Shown here piece after piece: positions 19,457 through 28,193 of a DNA stretch of 64,000 nt. The translations under genes were made by a program, and so were the position numbers. Position 1 is the stretch's first letter. Every line of letters begins with the position of its first letter. Below the pieces are notes generated by a model that saw nothing but the letters and a program-made list of their open reading frames with translations, searched no databases and was not told the origin of the DNA. This DNA is from Herbaspirillum aquaticum (lineage in GTDB: Bacteria; Pseudomonadota; Gammaproteobacteria; Burkholderiales; Burkholderiaceae_D), in assembly GCF_002213425.1 (NCBI RefSeq), contig NZ_NJGV01000005.1, forward strand, positions 1 through 64,000, read 5' to 3'.

Positions 19457-21259
19457 ATGCCGATAACTAGACAAAGCGGACTGGCCCGCGCCAGCACCGG
19501 CATCTTCTTCCTGCTGGCCTTGCTGCTCTCGGTGGGGGTGGCGGCTTTTTCCTACCACAGCGTGCGTGACTTCGAGCGTCGTGCGGTGTGGCTGCAGCAC
19601 AGCTACACGGTGCTCAACAAGCTGGAAGAAGCCAATTCCACCGTGCGCGACGCCGTGAGCACGTCGCGCGGCTATGCGCTGTCGGGACAGCAGGAATACC
19701 GCAGCAATTTCGAGGCCGGCGTGCGCCACCTCAACGCGTTGCTGCAGGACCTGCGCCGCCTGCTGAGCGACAACCCGCAGCAGGCCGAGCTGCTGGGCCA
19801 GACCGAAGATCTGGTCATGCAGCGGCTGACGATGTCGCGTCAGCTGATGGAGCTGACCCCCGAAGAAGGTCGCGCCCGCGTGCTCGAGGGCAGGGAGCTG
19901 GGCGAACGCATCCGTGCAGGCTTTGAGCAGATGAAGGGCAACGAGAATGCCTTGCTGGCTACCCGTTCGCATGACACCGCCGTGAGCGCCAACCTGACCA
20001 TCTTCATGGTGATCTCCGGCAGCCTGCTCAGCATCGCCTTGCTGCTGCTGGTCTACCGCAAGCTGCGCAAGGAAATGACGCGCCGGGTCGAAGCCCAGCA
20101 GCGCGCCCAGGCCTATTCGGACGAAATCGAAGACCTCTACAACAACGCCCCCTGCGGCTATCACTCCGTCGACGAGACCGACAAGCGCATCATCAAGATC
20201 AACGATACCGAGCTCAAGTGGCTGGGCTACACGCGTGAACAGGTAGTAGGCCGCATGACCCAGGCCGACCTGCTGGCCCCGTCCAGCGCCGAGCGCTACC
20301 TGCGGGAGCTGCATCCGCAGTTCCTGCTCAGGCGCGAGATCAGCGGCATCGACCTTAATTTCCGCCGCGCCGACGGCAGTGAGTTCACGGCGCTGGTCAA
20401 TGCCACCGCCATCCCCAGCCGTGACCGCAGCAAGCTCATCAGCCGCACCGTGATTTATGACATCTCCGATCGCAAGCGCGCCGAAGACGAGATCGAAGCC
20501 CTCAACGCCGACCTGGAGCGGCAGGCCCAGCACTTGCACAACGTGAACAAGGAACTGGAGAGCTTCTCCTACTCGGTGTCGCACGACTTGCGCGCGCCGC
20601 TGCGCGCCATCTCCGGTTATGCCATGATCCTGGAAGAAGATTACGCCCACGCCATCGACGAGAAGGGGCGCGAACAGTTGCAGGTGATCCGGCGCAACGT
20701 GCGCAAGATGGACGCGCTCATCAATGACTTGCTCAAGCTGGCCAAGTCCACCACCGGCGAGCTGACCCTGCAGCGCTTCTCGATGGAAGAACTGGTGGGC
20801 CAGGTGGTGGCGGGCCTGCAGCAGGAGAACCCGGCCGTGGTGTTCGAGGTGGCACGCCTGGAAGGGGCCGTGGCCAATCGCGGCCTGATCGCCCAGGTGT
20901 GGGAAAACCTGCTCTCCAATGCCGTGAAATTCAGCAGCAAGAGCGAGCAGCCGCGCGTGCGCGTGACCATGCAGGCCACGGCCGAAGAATACGTCTATGG
21001 CGTGCACGACAACGGGGTCGGGTTCGACATGCGCTACGCCCACAAGCTGTTCGGGACCTTCCAGCGCCTGCATCGGCAGGAAGAATATGCCGGCACCGGC
21101 ATTGGCCTGGCCCTGGTACAGCGCATCGTGGTACGCCATACCGGGCGCGTCTGGGCCGAGAGCAAACCGAAGGAGGGCGCCAGCTTCTACTTTGCGCTGC
21201 CGCGCAAGGGCGTGGTGCCCAGCCTGGGCGAGTCGCGCCGCTCGTCCGATGACAACTGA
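19457..21259 (+). CDS. Membrane sensor histidine kinase (CHASE3-PAS-HisKA-HATPase)
   Basis: The 600-residue inner-membrane kinase has TM1 (residues about 13-34), a periplasmic CHASE3-like four-helix domain, and TM2 (about 176-200, FMVISGSLLSIALLLLVY). A PAS domain follows (about 230-345, DLYNNAPCGYHSVDETD onward), then HisKA with the phospho-accepting His in SYSVSHDLRAPLRAI. The HATPase has N-box NLLSNAVKF, G1 DNGVGFD and G2 GTGIGLAL. The kinase core with LFGTFQRLHRQEEYAGTG resembles phytochrome-family kinases. It is 35 nt upstream of a second kinase gene and begins a four-gene signalling set. The small receiver encoded at 23704-24165 is of the kind that partners such kinases. The signal is unknown. 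Confidence 0.92.
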   Translation: MPITRQSGLARASTGIFFLLALLLSVGVAAFSYHSVRDFERRAVWLQHSYTVLNKLEEANSTVRDAVSTSRGYALSGQQEYRSNFEAGVRHLNALLQDLRRLLSDNPQQAELLGQTEDLVMQRLTMSRQLMELTPEEGRARVLEGRELGERIRAGFEQMKGNENALLATRSHDTAVSANLTIFMVISGSLLSIALLLLVYRKLRKEMTRRVEAQQRAQAYSDEIEDLYNNAPCGYHSVDETDKRIIKINDTELKWLGYTREQVVGRMTQADLLAPSSAERYLRELHPQFLLRREISGIDLNFRRADGSEFTALVNATAIPSRDRSKLISRTVIYDISDRKRAEDEIEALNADLERQAQHLHNVNKELESFSYSVSHDLRAPLRAISGYAMILEEDYAHAIDEKGREQLQVIRRNVRKMDALINDLLKLAKSTTGELTLQRFSMEELVGQVVAGLQQENPAVVFEVARLEGAVANRGLIAQVWENLLSNAVKFSSKSEQPRVRVTMQATAEEYVYGVHDNGVGFDMRYAHKLFGTFQRLHRQEEYAGTGIGLALVQRIVVRHTGRVWAESKPKEGASFYFALPRKGVVPSLGESRRSSDDN

Positions 21260-21294
21260 ACCGGCACACTGAGCCCGAAGGAGAACAAGGTCCC

Positions 21295-22758
21295 ATGAGC
21301 ATTCCGTTGCGCGTACTGTTCGTCGAAGACATGGAAGAAGACGCCGTACTGATGGTGCGCGAGTTGAAGCGCGGCGGCTTCGAGCCGACCTGGGAGCGGG
21401 TCGACGACGAACAGGCCCTGTTGGCGGCGCTGCAGGCGCAGCGCTGGGATATCGTCATCTCGGATTACTCCATGCCGATGTTCTCCGGCGTGGAAGCCTT
21501 GAAGCTGGTCAAGGCCGACAATGACCAGACGCCCTTCATCATCGTCTCCGGCGTGATCGGCGAGCAGACGGCGGTGGAAGTCATGAAGGCCGGCGCCCAG
21601 GACTATTTCCTCAAAAGCGCCATCGCCCGCCTGCCGCATGCGGTGGACCGCGAACTACGCGACGCCCAGGCGCGGCGCAAGCAGCGCGCCAGCGCCCAGG
21701 CCCTGCGCGAGATGCAGGCGCGCTTCAATGCCTTCATGAACGCCGCACCCATGCCCACCTGGATCAAGGACGGGCAGCTGCGCTACAACTACGTCAATCC
21801 GGCGCAGTCCGCCTTCTACGGCATGACCCCGCACGACATGGACGGCATGACCGATGCCGAGCTGATGACCTCGGGCGGCGCTGAAGCCTCGCGCGAATAC
21901 GACCGCAAGGTGCTGGAAGAAAAGTGCGAGTTGCACACCCAGGAAACCGTCTTCGACCACAACCACAATGCCCGCATCCTCGATGTGGTGCGGTTCCCGA
22001 TCAGCGGCGAAGGCAAGGGCGACATGGTGGCCGGCCTGGCCATCGATGTGACCGAGCGTGAACAGTCGCGGCGCGAGCTGGAACTGGCCATCCAGCGCCA
22101 GCAGATCCTGTCCTCGCGCGTGATCGAGGTGCAGGAGCGCGAACGCCAGCACCTGGCGCGCGGCTTGCATGATGATGTGGGCCAGTCGCTGACGGCCCTG
22201 AAGATCAACCTGGAAACCATCAAGAAGACCGGTTCGCTGGAAGGCCCCTCGCTGCAGAACGGCATCGACATCGTCACCGCCGTGCTGGCCCAGGTGCGCA
22301 GCCTGTCGCTGGACCTGCGCCCGCCGCAGCTGGACAACCTGGGCTTGATTGCCGCCCTGCGTTCCTACGTGGAGCAGAAGTCCAAGCTGGCCAACGTGAA
22401 TGGCTGGTTCGAGAGCAGCGGGCATGATGGACAATTGCACCACGACATCGAAAACACCGCCTTTCGCATCGTGCAGGAGGCCGTCACCAACATCCTGCGC
22501 CATGCGAAATGCCAGAACATCTGGGTCAAGATCGACCGCCAGCAGGACCAGGTGTACCTCAGCATCCGCGATGACGGCAAAGGTTTCGACATCGAGCGTG
22601 CGCGCAGCAATGCCATTTCCGGCACCAGTTTCGGCCTGCTCAACATGGAAGAGCGGGCGGTGCTGGTGGGCGGTTCCATGGATATCACTTCGGCGCCCGG
22701 CGCAGGGACGGAAATCGTCATGCACCTGCCGGTCGCCCCTATCGTGAGGAGAATGTAA
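21295..22758 (+). CDS. Hybrid sensor: receiver-PAS-HisKA_3/HATPase (NarX/DegS-type kinase)
   Basis: The 487-residue cytoplasmic protein begins with a receiver domain (FVEDMEED acidic pocket, phosphoacceptor Asp in IVISDYSMP, conserved Lys in YFLKS). A PAS domain follows at about residues 140-260. The kinase core is of the HisKA_3 type, with the His in ARGLHDDVGQSLTALK, and a HATPase with FRIVQEAVTNILRHAK, DDGKGFD and FGLLNMEER. There is no membrane segment. Its receiver could take phosphate from the kinase encoded 35 nt upstream, and it should phosphorylate the NarL-type regulator encoded directly after it with no gap. A preceding AAGGAG supports the start. Confidence 0.92.
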   Translation: MSIPLRVLFVEDMEEDAVLMVRELKRGGFEPTWERVDDEQALLAALQAQRWDIVISDYSMPMFSGVEALKLVKADNDQTPFIIVSGVIGEQTAVEVMKAGAQDYFLKSAIARLPHAVDRELRDAQARRKQRASAQALREMQARFNAFMNAAPMPTWIKDGQLRYNYVNPAQSAFYGMTPHDMDGMTDAELMTSGGAEASREYDRKVLEEKCELHTQETVFDHNHNARILDVVRFPISGEGKGDMVAGLAIDVTEREQSRRELELAIQRQQILSSRVIEVQERERQHLARGLHDDVGQSLTALKINLETIKKTGSLEGPSLQNGIDIVTAVLAQVRSLSLDLRPPQLDNLGLIAALRSYVEQKSKLANVNGWFESSGHDGQLHHDIENTAFRIVQEAVTNILRHAKCQNIWVKIDRQQDQVYLSIRDDGKGFDIERARSNAISGTSFGLLNMEERAVLVGGSMDITSAPGAGTEIVMHLPVAPIVRRM

Positions 22759-23409
22759 ATGCTGACCCGAATCATGCTGGCCGACGACCACGCGCTGGTG
22801 CGCAGCGGCATCAAGGCGCTGCTGACCGCCATGCCTGGGGTAGAGGTGGTGGGCGAGGCGTCCGATGGCGCCGAAGTCATCGAGATGATCCCCCAGCTCA
22901 AGCCCGACCTGGTGCTGCTGGACATCGCCATGAAGGGCATGAACGGCCTGGAAGCCCTGCGCCGCCTGCGCGGCGACTATCCGACCATCCGTTTCCTGAT
23001 GCTGTCCATGTATGGCAGCGAGGAATACGTGATGCAGGCCTTGAATGCCGGCGCCAATGGCTATCTGTTCAAGGATTCGGCCGCCACCGAGCTGGAAAAA
23101 GCCCTGTATGAAGTAAAACATGGGCGCCAGTACCTGGATTCGCACATCTCGCGCGAGGCGCTCGACAACTATATGAAGCGCGTTGCACAAAACGGGACCC
23201 CCGTCGAAGTGCTCACCCCGCGCCAGCGCGAAATCCTGCAGTTGATCGCCGAAGGCAACAATACCAAGGAGATCGCCTACCAGTTGAACGTCAGCGCCAA
23301 GACCATCGAGACCCACCGGGCGCAGTTGATGGAGCGGCTGGACATCCGCGACGTGCCCGGCCTGGTGCGCTATGCGATTCGTACCGGCATTGCCACTCCG
23401 GACAAGTGA
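22759..23409 (+). CDS. NarL/FixJ-type response regulator
   Basis: The 216-residue DNA-binding regulator has an N-terminal receiver (ADDHALVRSG, phosphoacceptor Asp in LVLLDIAMKGMNG, Lys in YLFKDSA) and a C-terminal LuxR-type helix-turn-helix (LTPRQREILQLIAEGNNTKEIAYQLNVSAKTIETH). Its start codon follows the stop of the HisKA_3 kinase gene without a spacer, a typical cognate pair. Target promoters cannot be told. Confidence 0.95.
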   Translation: MLTRIMLADDHALVRSGIKALLTAMPGVEVVGEASDGAEVIEMIPQLKPDLVLLDIAMKGMNGLEALRRLRGDYPTIRFLMLSMYGSEEYVMQALNAGANGYLFKDSAATELEKALYEVKHGRQYLDSHISREALDNYMKRVAQNGTPVEVLTPRQREILQLIAEGNNTKEIAYQLNVSAKTIETHRAQLMERLDIRDVPGLVRYAIRTGIATPDK

Positions 23410-23703
23410 CAAAGGGCCTGGGTGAAGACATATTCACATTCAGGAAATTTCTGATTTTTTTTGAAAATGCCTGTGCAATAATCCCCTGACAGTACGGGGA
23501 TCGGCGTCCGTAGTGGTATTTCAAGCAGACCGCCGATGCTGGAACGAGGCCGCGGTGCAGTCGCAGCAGTGAAGCTCACTGCCGGGCGCTGTCCGGGGGA
23601 TGGACCGGGCGGGCGGCAGTGGTGCGATACAGGGTGGCCAAGGAATGGTCATTCAGACAATAAATGTTCCAGCTTGAAATTAATTGAAGAAAGCGATCCA
23701 TCC

Positions 23704-24165
23704 ATGGATATCGAGCAATATGACATCATCCTCGTCGACGACAGCCCTGAAGTGGCCGAGTTGACACGCCTGGCGCTGGGCAGCCGCAAGCTGGCCGACA
23801 AGCTGACCTGGTTTGCCGATGCGGAGCTGGCCGAGGAATTTTTCTTCCAGGGGGAATATGCGAGCCGCCGCGACCTGCATCCCTACCTGATCTTGCTGGA
23901 CCTGAACCTGCCGCTGATGAGCGGTCACGATTTCCTCAAGATCATCAAGTCCAATGCGGCCACCTCGCACATTCCGGTGGTGATGTTTTCTTCTTCCGAC
24001 GACCAGCGCGACATCAACCAGAGCTACGAACTCGGCGCCAATGGTTACGTTGTCAAATCCACGGACCCCAAGGAATTCATGGGCACGGTGGTCGATACCG
24101 GCATCTACTGGCGCAACCGCAATCGTCCGGCGCGCGGGGATGAACTCGCCAAGGCCACGCCCTGA
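23704..24165 (+). CDS. Single-domain response regulator (Rcp1-like)
   Basis: The 153-residue protein is a stand-alone receiver: ILVDDSPEVAELT acidic pocket, phosphoacceptor Asp in LILLDLNLPLMSG, Thr/Ser position in VVMFSSSDD, Lys in GYVVKSTDPKEF. The long insertion AEEFFFQGEYASRRDLHPYL before the phosphorylation strand is typical of receivers that serve phytochrome-type kinases (Rcp1 group). The ATG at 23704 is chosen because the receiver begins immediately after it. It has no output domain and lies 294 nt after the NarL-type regulator gene, ending at a bidirectional terminator. Confidence 0.9.
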   Translation: MDIEQYDIILVDDSPEVAELTRLALGSRKLADKLTWFADAELAEEFFFQGEYASRRDLHPYLILLDLNLPLMSGHDFLKIIKSNAATSHIPVVMFSSSDDQRDINQSYELGANGYVVKSTDPKEFMGTVVDTGIYWRNRNRPARGDELAKATP

Positions 24166-24184
24166 GCGGCGCGGCAAGCCAACG

Positions 24185-24212
24185 AAAAAGCGCGGCCTGG
24201 CCGCGCTTTTTT
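24185..24212. terminator. Bidirectional intrinsic terminator
   Basis: AAAAAGCGCGGCC and GGCCGCGCTTTTTT form a long perfect stem with A and T tracts on either side, so it can serve both the plus-strand receiver gene and the convergent minus-strand Crp-like gene. Confidence 0.88.
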
Positions 24213-24261
24213 CATTTCCTCACGTCTTCCTGTCTTCAAGCCGCGTGAGCGCGGCTGCGTT

Positions 24262-24939
24262 TCATCCCGGAAATTGCCGCAGGCCTTCGAGGTCATTGAT
24301 GGTGATGCTGCCATAGTCCACCTTCAGCAGGCCGGCCTTTTCCAGCACCTGCAGGGCCTGGTTGGCACGCTGGCGCGAAGTACCGGAGAGGTTGCCGACT
24401 TCTTCCTGCGAGATCTGCAGGTTCAGCCCGATACCGGGATTCAGGTAGGGGTTGAACAGGGCTGCCAGGCAGCGCGCCACGCGCGCATCCGGCTCCAGCA
24501 TGCGGTCATACTCCACCAGTGAAATGAACAGCGCCAGGCGCTCGTTCAATTGCGTCACCAGGAAGCGGTTGAAGGGAATGCTGTTGTCCAGCAGCCAGAG
24601 ATAGGTGGCCTTGGGCATGTAGAGCAATTCACTCTCGCGCAGGGCCACCACATCGTACTTGCGCGGTTCGTCCTTGAGCAGCGAGCCTTCGCCCAGCCAG
24701 CCGCCATTGGCCATGCCGGCGAAGGAGACGGTCTTGCCTTCGGGCGAGACGCTGCTCATCTTCAGCAAGCCCTCGTGCACACCGATCCAGTGCGCCACCG
24801 GATCGCCCTTGCGGCAGACGTAGCCCCCGGCCGGAATCTTGCGGCTGACCACCTCCGCTTCCACCCGGGCCAGCTGTTCTTCGGTCAGCGCCTGCGCCCA
24901 GATGCTCTTGGACAGCATGCGTCGAATTGATGTCTCCAT
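24262..24939 (-). CDS. Crp/Fnr-family transcriptional regulator
   Basis: The 225-residue protein has an N-terminal cyclic-nucleotide-binding-fold domain (residues about 20-140, with GGYVCRKGDPVAHWIGVHEGLLK and GGWLGEGSLL) and a C-terminal winged helix (LQISQEEVGNLSGTSRQRANQALQVLEKAGLL). There is no N-terminal cysteine cluster, so it is not an oxygen-sensing FNR. The start METSIRRM at 24939 is preferred; upstream residues are not family-like. It is divergent from the acyl-CoA synthetase/ABC transporter operon, so it is a good candidate regulator of that operon. The effector is unknown. Confidence 0.87.
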   Translation of the reverse strand: METSIRRMLSKSIWAQALTEEQLARVEAEVVSRKIPAGGYVCRKGDPVAHWIGVHEGLLKMSSVSPEGKTVSFAGMANGGWLGEGSLLKDEPRKYDVVALRESELLYMPKATYLWLLDNSIPFNRFLVTQLNERLALFISLVEYDRMLEPDARVARCLAALFNPYLNPGIGLNLQISQEEVGNLSGTSRQRANQALQVLEKAGLLKVDYGSITINDLEGLRQFPG

Positions 24940-25207
24940 GATGATGCGTCGCAATATCGAAAGTTTTGTCAATTGTCGGTGAGATGACATCCACTGGCAA
25001 CCACTGCCTCTACTATCATCGCAAAAAAGGCCCAGGCAAAAGCCTGGCCAATCATAGAGACAGGACAGCTGGCATGCCCGACACAATGACTGCCGCAGTA
25101 AGAGCAGCGTAAGCCTGGCAGCACAGACTGATCCGACACCGGGTTCGTATCCTCATGCAATCCAATGAAGGAAACGGATCTTTCGAACCTGCACAAGAAG
25201 GTGGGAA

Positions 25208-27169
25208 ATGGTGGAGACGAGACAAGACAAGGAAGCCGCGACCTTTCCGCGGCTGCTGCTGGCGCATGCCCAACGACGCCCCGAGCGGGCGGCCTTCCGG
25301 GAGAAGGACCTGGGCATCTGGCAGACCACGACCTGGCGCCAGGTGGCCGACGAGGTACGCAGCTTTGCCTGCGGCCTGGCCGCGCTGGGATTCAAGCGCG
25401 GCATGAGCCTGGCCATCATCGGCAACAATTGCCCGCGCCTGTACTGGGCCATGAGCGCCGCCCAGGCGCTGGGCGGCATGCCGGTGCCGCTCTACCAGGA
25501 TGCGCCGGCGGCTGACATGGCCTACGTGCTGGCCGACGCCAACGTCGACTTCGTCATGGCCGAAGACCAGGAGCAGGTCGACAAGGTCTTCGAGATCAAG
25601 GAAAACCTGCCCCGCATCGCCCACGTCATCTATGACGACGAACGCGGCATGCGCAACTATCACCAGCCCGAGCTGCTGTCCTTTGCCCGCGTGCAGGAAC
25701 TGGGCCGCGCTTACGAACGTGCGCATCCGGGGTTCTTCGAGCAGGAGGTGGCGGCGGGCTCGCCCGATGATGTGGCCATCATCCTCTACACCTCCGGCAC
25801 CACGGGCAAGCCCAAGGGCGTGTGCCACTCGCACCGCGCGATGATCACCACCGCCACCACGCTGGTGGAGTTCGATCACCTGGATGAGAACGACGACATC
25901 CTCTGCTATCTGCCGCTGGCCTGGGTGGGCGACTTCCTGTACTCCTTCGCCCAGCAGCATGTGGCCGGCTTCTGCCTCAATTGCCCGGAGTCGCCCAATA
26001 CGGTGATGACGGACCTGCGCGAGATCGGCCCGACGTATTACTTTGCGCCACCGCGCGTCTACGAAAACATCCTCACGCAAGTGATGATCCGCATCGAGGA
26101 CGCCGGCTGGATCAAGCGCAAGATGTTCCATGGTTTCATGAAGGTGGCGCGCCGGGTCGGCATGCGCATCCTCGATGGCAAGCCGGGCGTGTCGCTGGCA
26201 GACCGCCTGCAATACGCCATCGGCGACCTGCTGGTCTACGGACCGCTGAAGAACGTGCTGGGCATGTCGCGCCTGCGCGTGGCCTATACCGGCGGCGAGG
26301 CCATCGGGCCGGACCTGTTCGACTTCTACCGTTCGCTGGGCATCAACCTGAAGCAGCTCTATGGCATGACCGAGACCTGCGTGACGGTGTGCATGCAGCC
26401 CTCGGGCGACGTCAAGCTCGATAGCGTGGGCCGCCCGATGAAGGGCGTGGAAGTGCGCATCGATGCCAATGGCGAAGTGCTGGTGCGCTCCCCGGGCCTG
26501 ATGAAGGAATATTTCAAGCGGCCCGATGCCACCGCCGAAGCCATCGACCAGGACGGCTACTTCCATACGGGAGATGCAGGTTTCTTCGACAGCGACGGCC
26601 ACCTCAAGATCATCGACCGCGCCAAGGATGTCGGCAAGATGGCCTGCGGCAGCATGTTCGCGCCCAAGTACATCGAGAACAAGCTGAAGTTCTTCCCCTT
26701 CATCAAGGAAGCGGTGACCTTCGGCAATGGCCGCGAGCAATGCATGGCCTTCATCAACATCGACATGGATGCCGTAGGCAACTGGGCCGAGCGCCGCAAC
26801 CTGCCTTACAGCGGCTATACCGACCTGGCCGCCAATCCGGCGGTCTACGACCTGGTGCGTGACTGCGTGGAAAAGGTCAACGCCGACCTGGTGGCGGACC
26901 CCCTGCTGGCCGATTCGCAGATCCATCGCTTCCTGATCCTGCACAAGGAACTCGATCCCGATGACGAGGAGCTGACCCGTACCCGCAAGGTCCGGCGCGG
27001 CTTCATCGCCGACAAGTATGCGGTCCTCATCGAGGCGCTCTATGCCGGCCATGCGTCGCAGTACATCGAAACCCAGGTCAAGTTCGAGGATGGCCGCCAG
27101 GGCATGATCTCGGCCGACCTCAGGATCGCCGACGCCAAGACCTTCAAGACGCTGCAGAGCGCCGCCTGA
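25208..27169 (+). CDS. AMP-dependent acyl-CoA synthetase (long-chain FACS-like)
   Basis: The 653-residue adenylate-forming enzyme activates a carboxylic acid to its CoA thioester. The P-loop motif A is YTSGTTGKPKGV (residues about 197-208). A second marker is YGMTETC, and the hinge region is YFHTGDAGFFDSDGHLKIIDRAKDVGK. Overall it resembles the long-chain/AMP-forming FadD-FACS group, of usual length. It is the first gene of a run with a complete branched-chain-type ABC transporter and a second, PaaK-like ligase, so it probably activates the imported acid. The substrate (branched, aromatic or medium/long-chain) is not determined by sequence. Confidence 0.9.
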   Translation: MVETRQDKEAATFPRLLLAHAQRRPERAAFREKDLGIWQTTTWRQVADEVRSFACGLAALGFKRGMSLAIIGNNCPRLYWAMSAAQALGGMPVPLYQDAPAADMAYVLADANVDFVMAEDQEQVDKVFEIKENLPRIAHVIYDDERGMRNYHQPELLSFARVQELGRAYERAHPGFFEQEVAAGSPDDVAIILYTSGTTGKPKGVCHSHRAMITTATTLVEFDHLDENDDILCYLPLAWVGDFLYSFAQQHVAGFCLNCPESPNTVMTDLREIGPTYYFAPPRVYENILTQVMIRIEDAGWIKRKMFHGFMKVARRVGMRILDGKPGVSLADRLQYAIGDLLVYGPLKNVLGMSRLRVAYTGGEAIGPDLFDFYRSLGINLKQLYGMTETCVTVCMQPSGDVKLDSVGRPMKGVEVRIDANGEVLVRSPGLMKEYFKRPDATAEAIDQDGYFHTGDAGFFDSDGHLKIIDRAKDVGKMACGSMFAPKYIENKLKFFPFIKEAVTFGNGREQCMAFINIDMDAVGNWAERRNLPYSGYTDLAANPAVYDLVRDCVEKVNADLVADPLLADSQIHRFLILHKELDPDDEELTRTRKVRRGFIADKYAVLIEALYAGHASQYIETQVKFEDGRQGMISADLRIADAKTFKTLQSAA

Positions 27170-27187
27170 GCAGCACGCAGTCCCGTC

Positions 27188-27209
27188 CCGGCAGCGCCAG
27201 CGCTGCCGG
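27188..27209 (+). other. Intergenic hairpin between the synthetase gene and livG-like gene
   Basis: CCGGCAGCG and CGCTGCCGG form a perfect 9-bp GC stem around CCAG. No T-run follows. It may be an RNA-processing or stabilising stem within the operon transcript. Confidence 0.45.
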
Positions 27210-27241
27210 CTTGCAGCGTAGCCCGACCAGACCACTGCTGA

Positions 27242-28123
27242 ATGAACCCGATCATGAAACGACACCTGAGTTCCGAAATCCTGCCCGCGGGCCTGCCTCC
27301 CGTGACCAGCCCCGATGACGAAGCCCCGGCGGTCGCCGCCAATGGCCGACGCATCGGCGAGGTCATCCTCGACCTGCAGAACATTTCGCTGTCCTTCGGC
27401 GGCGTCAAGGCGCTCACCGATATCTCCTTCGATGTGCGCGAGCATGAGATCCGCGCCATCATCGGCCCCAACGGTGCCGGCAAGAGCTCGATGATCAACG
27501 TCATCAACGGCGTCTACCATCCGCAGAAGGGCAGCATCCTCTATCGCGGCCAGCCGCGCCTGGGCATGCATCCCAGCAGCATCGCGCGCCAGGGCATCGC
27601 CCGTACCTTCCAGAACATCGCGCTCTTCAAGGGCATGACGGTGCTGGACAACATCATGACCGGCCGCAACACCAAGATGCGCTCGGGCCTGTTTTCCAAT
27701 GCGCTGTGGTGGGGCGCGGCCCGCAACGAGGAAATCGAGCATCGGCGCAAAGTCGAAGAAGTGATCGATTTCCTTGAAATTCAGCACATCCGCAAAACTC
27801 CCGTGGGACGCCTGCCGTACGGCCTGCAAAAGCGCGTGGAACTGGCGCGTGCACTGGCGGCTGAGCCGCACATGCTGCTGCTGGACGAACCCATGGCCGG
27901 CATGAACGTGGAAGAAAAGCAGGACATGTGCCGCTTCATCCTCGACGTCAACGACCAGTTCGGTACCACCATCGTGCTCATCGAACATGACATGGGCGTG
28001 GTCATGGACATCTCCGACCGCGTCGTGGTGCTGGACTACGGCAAGAAGATCGGCGACGGCACGCCCGATGAGGTGATGAGCAATCCGGAAGTCATCAAGG
28101 CCTATCTCGGGACTTCCCACTGA
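27242..28123 (+). CDS. livG: ABC transporter ATP-binding protein, LivG type
   Basis: The 293-residue ATPase of a branched-chain-amino-acid-type importer has Walker A GPNGAGKSS, Q-loop FQNIALF, a signature region in RLPYGLQKRVELARAL (degenerate LSGGQ), Walker B MLLLDEPMAG, and switch His in LIEHDMGVV. About 38 residues precede the first ABC strand, longer than usual for LivG; the second Met (residue 5) is an alternative start. It is followed by permease genes livH and livM, the binding protein gene and livF. Confidence 0.92.
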   Translation: MNPIMKRHLSSEILPAGLPPVTSPDDEAPAVAANGRRIGEVILDLQNISLSFGGVKALTDISFDVREHEIRAIIGPNGAGKSSMINVINGVYHPQKGSILYRGQPRLGMHPSSIARQGIARTFQNIALFKGMTVLDNIMTGRNTKMRSGLFSNALWWGAARNEEIEHRRKVEEVIDFLEIQHIRKTPVGRLPYGLQKRVELARALAAEPHMLLLDEPMAGMNVEEKQDMCRFILDVNDQFGTTIVLIEHDMGVVMDISDRVVVLDYGKKIGDGTPDEVMSNPEVIKAYLGTSH

Positions 28124-28169
28124 AGACGAACACTGAAGACGAAAACAATATAAATAATAAAAACAATAT
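28118..28169 (+). repeat. Two short direct-repeat pairs at the livG-livH junction
   Basis: CACTGAAGACGAA occurs twice in tandem (28118-28130 and 28131-28143) and spans the livG stop codon. AAAACAATAT then occurs at 28142-28151 and 28160-28169 in an AT-rich spacer. Both look like replication-slippage products; no function is evident. Confidence 0.8.
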
Positions 28170-28193
28170 GGACATGGCAGGCAAGGAGACGAC

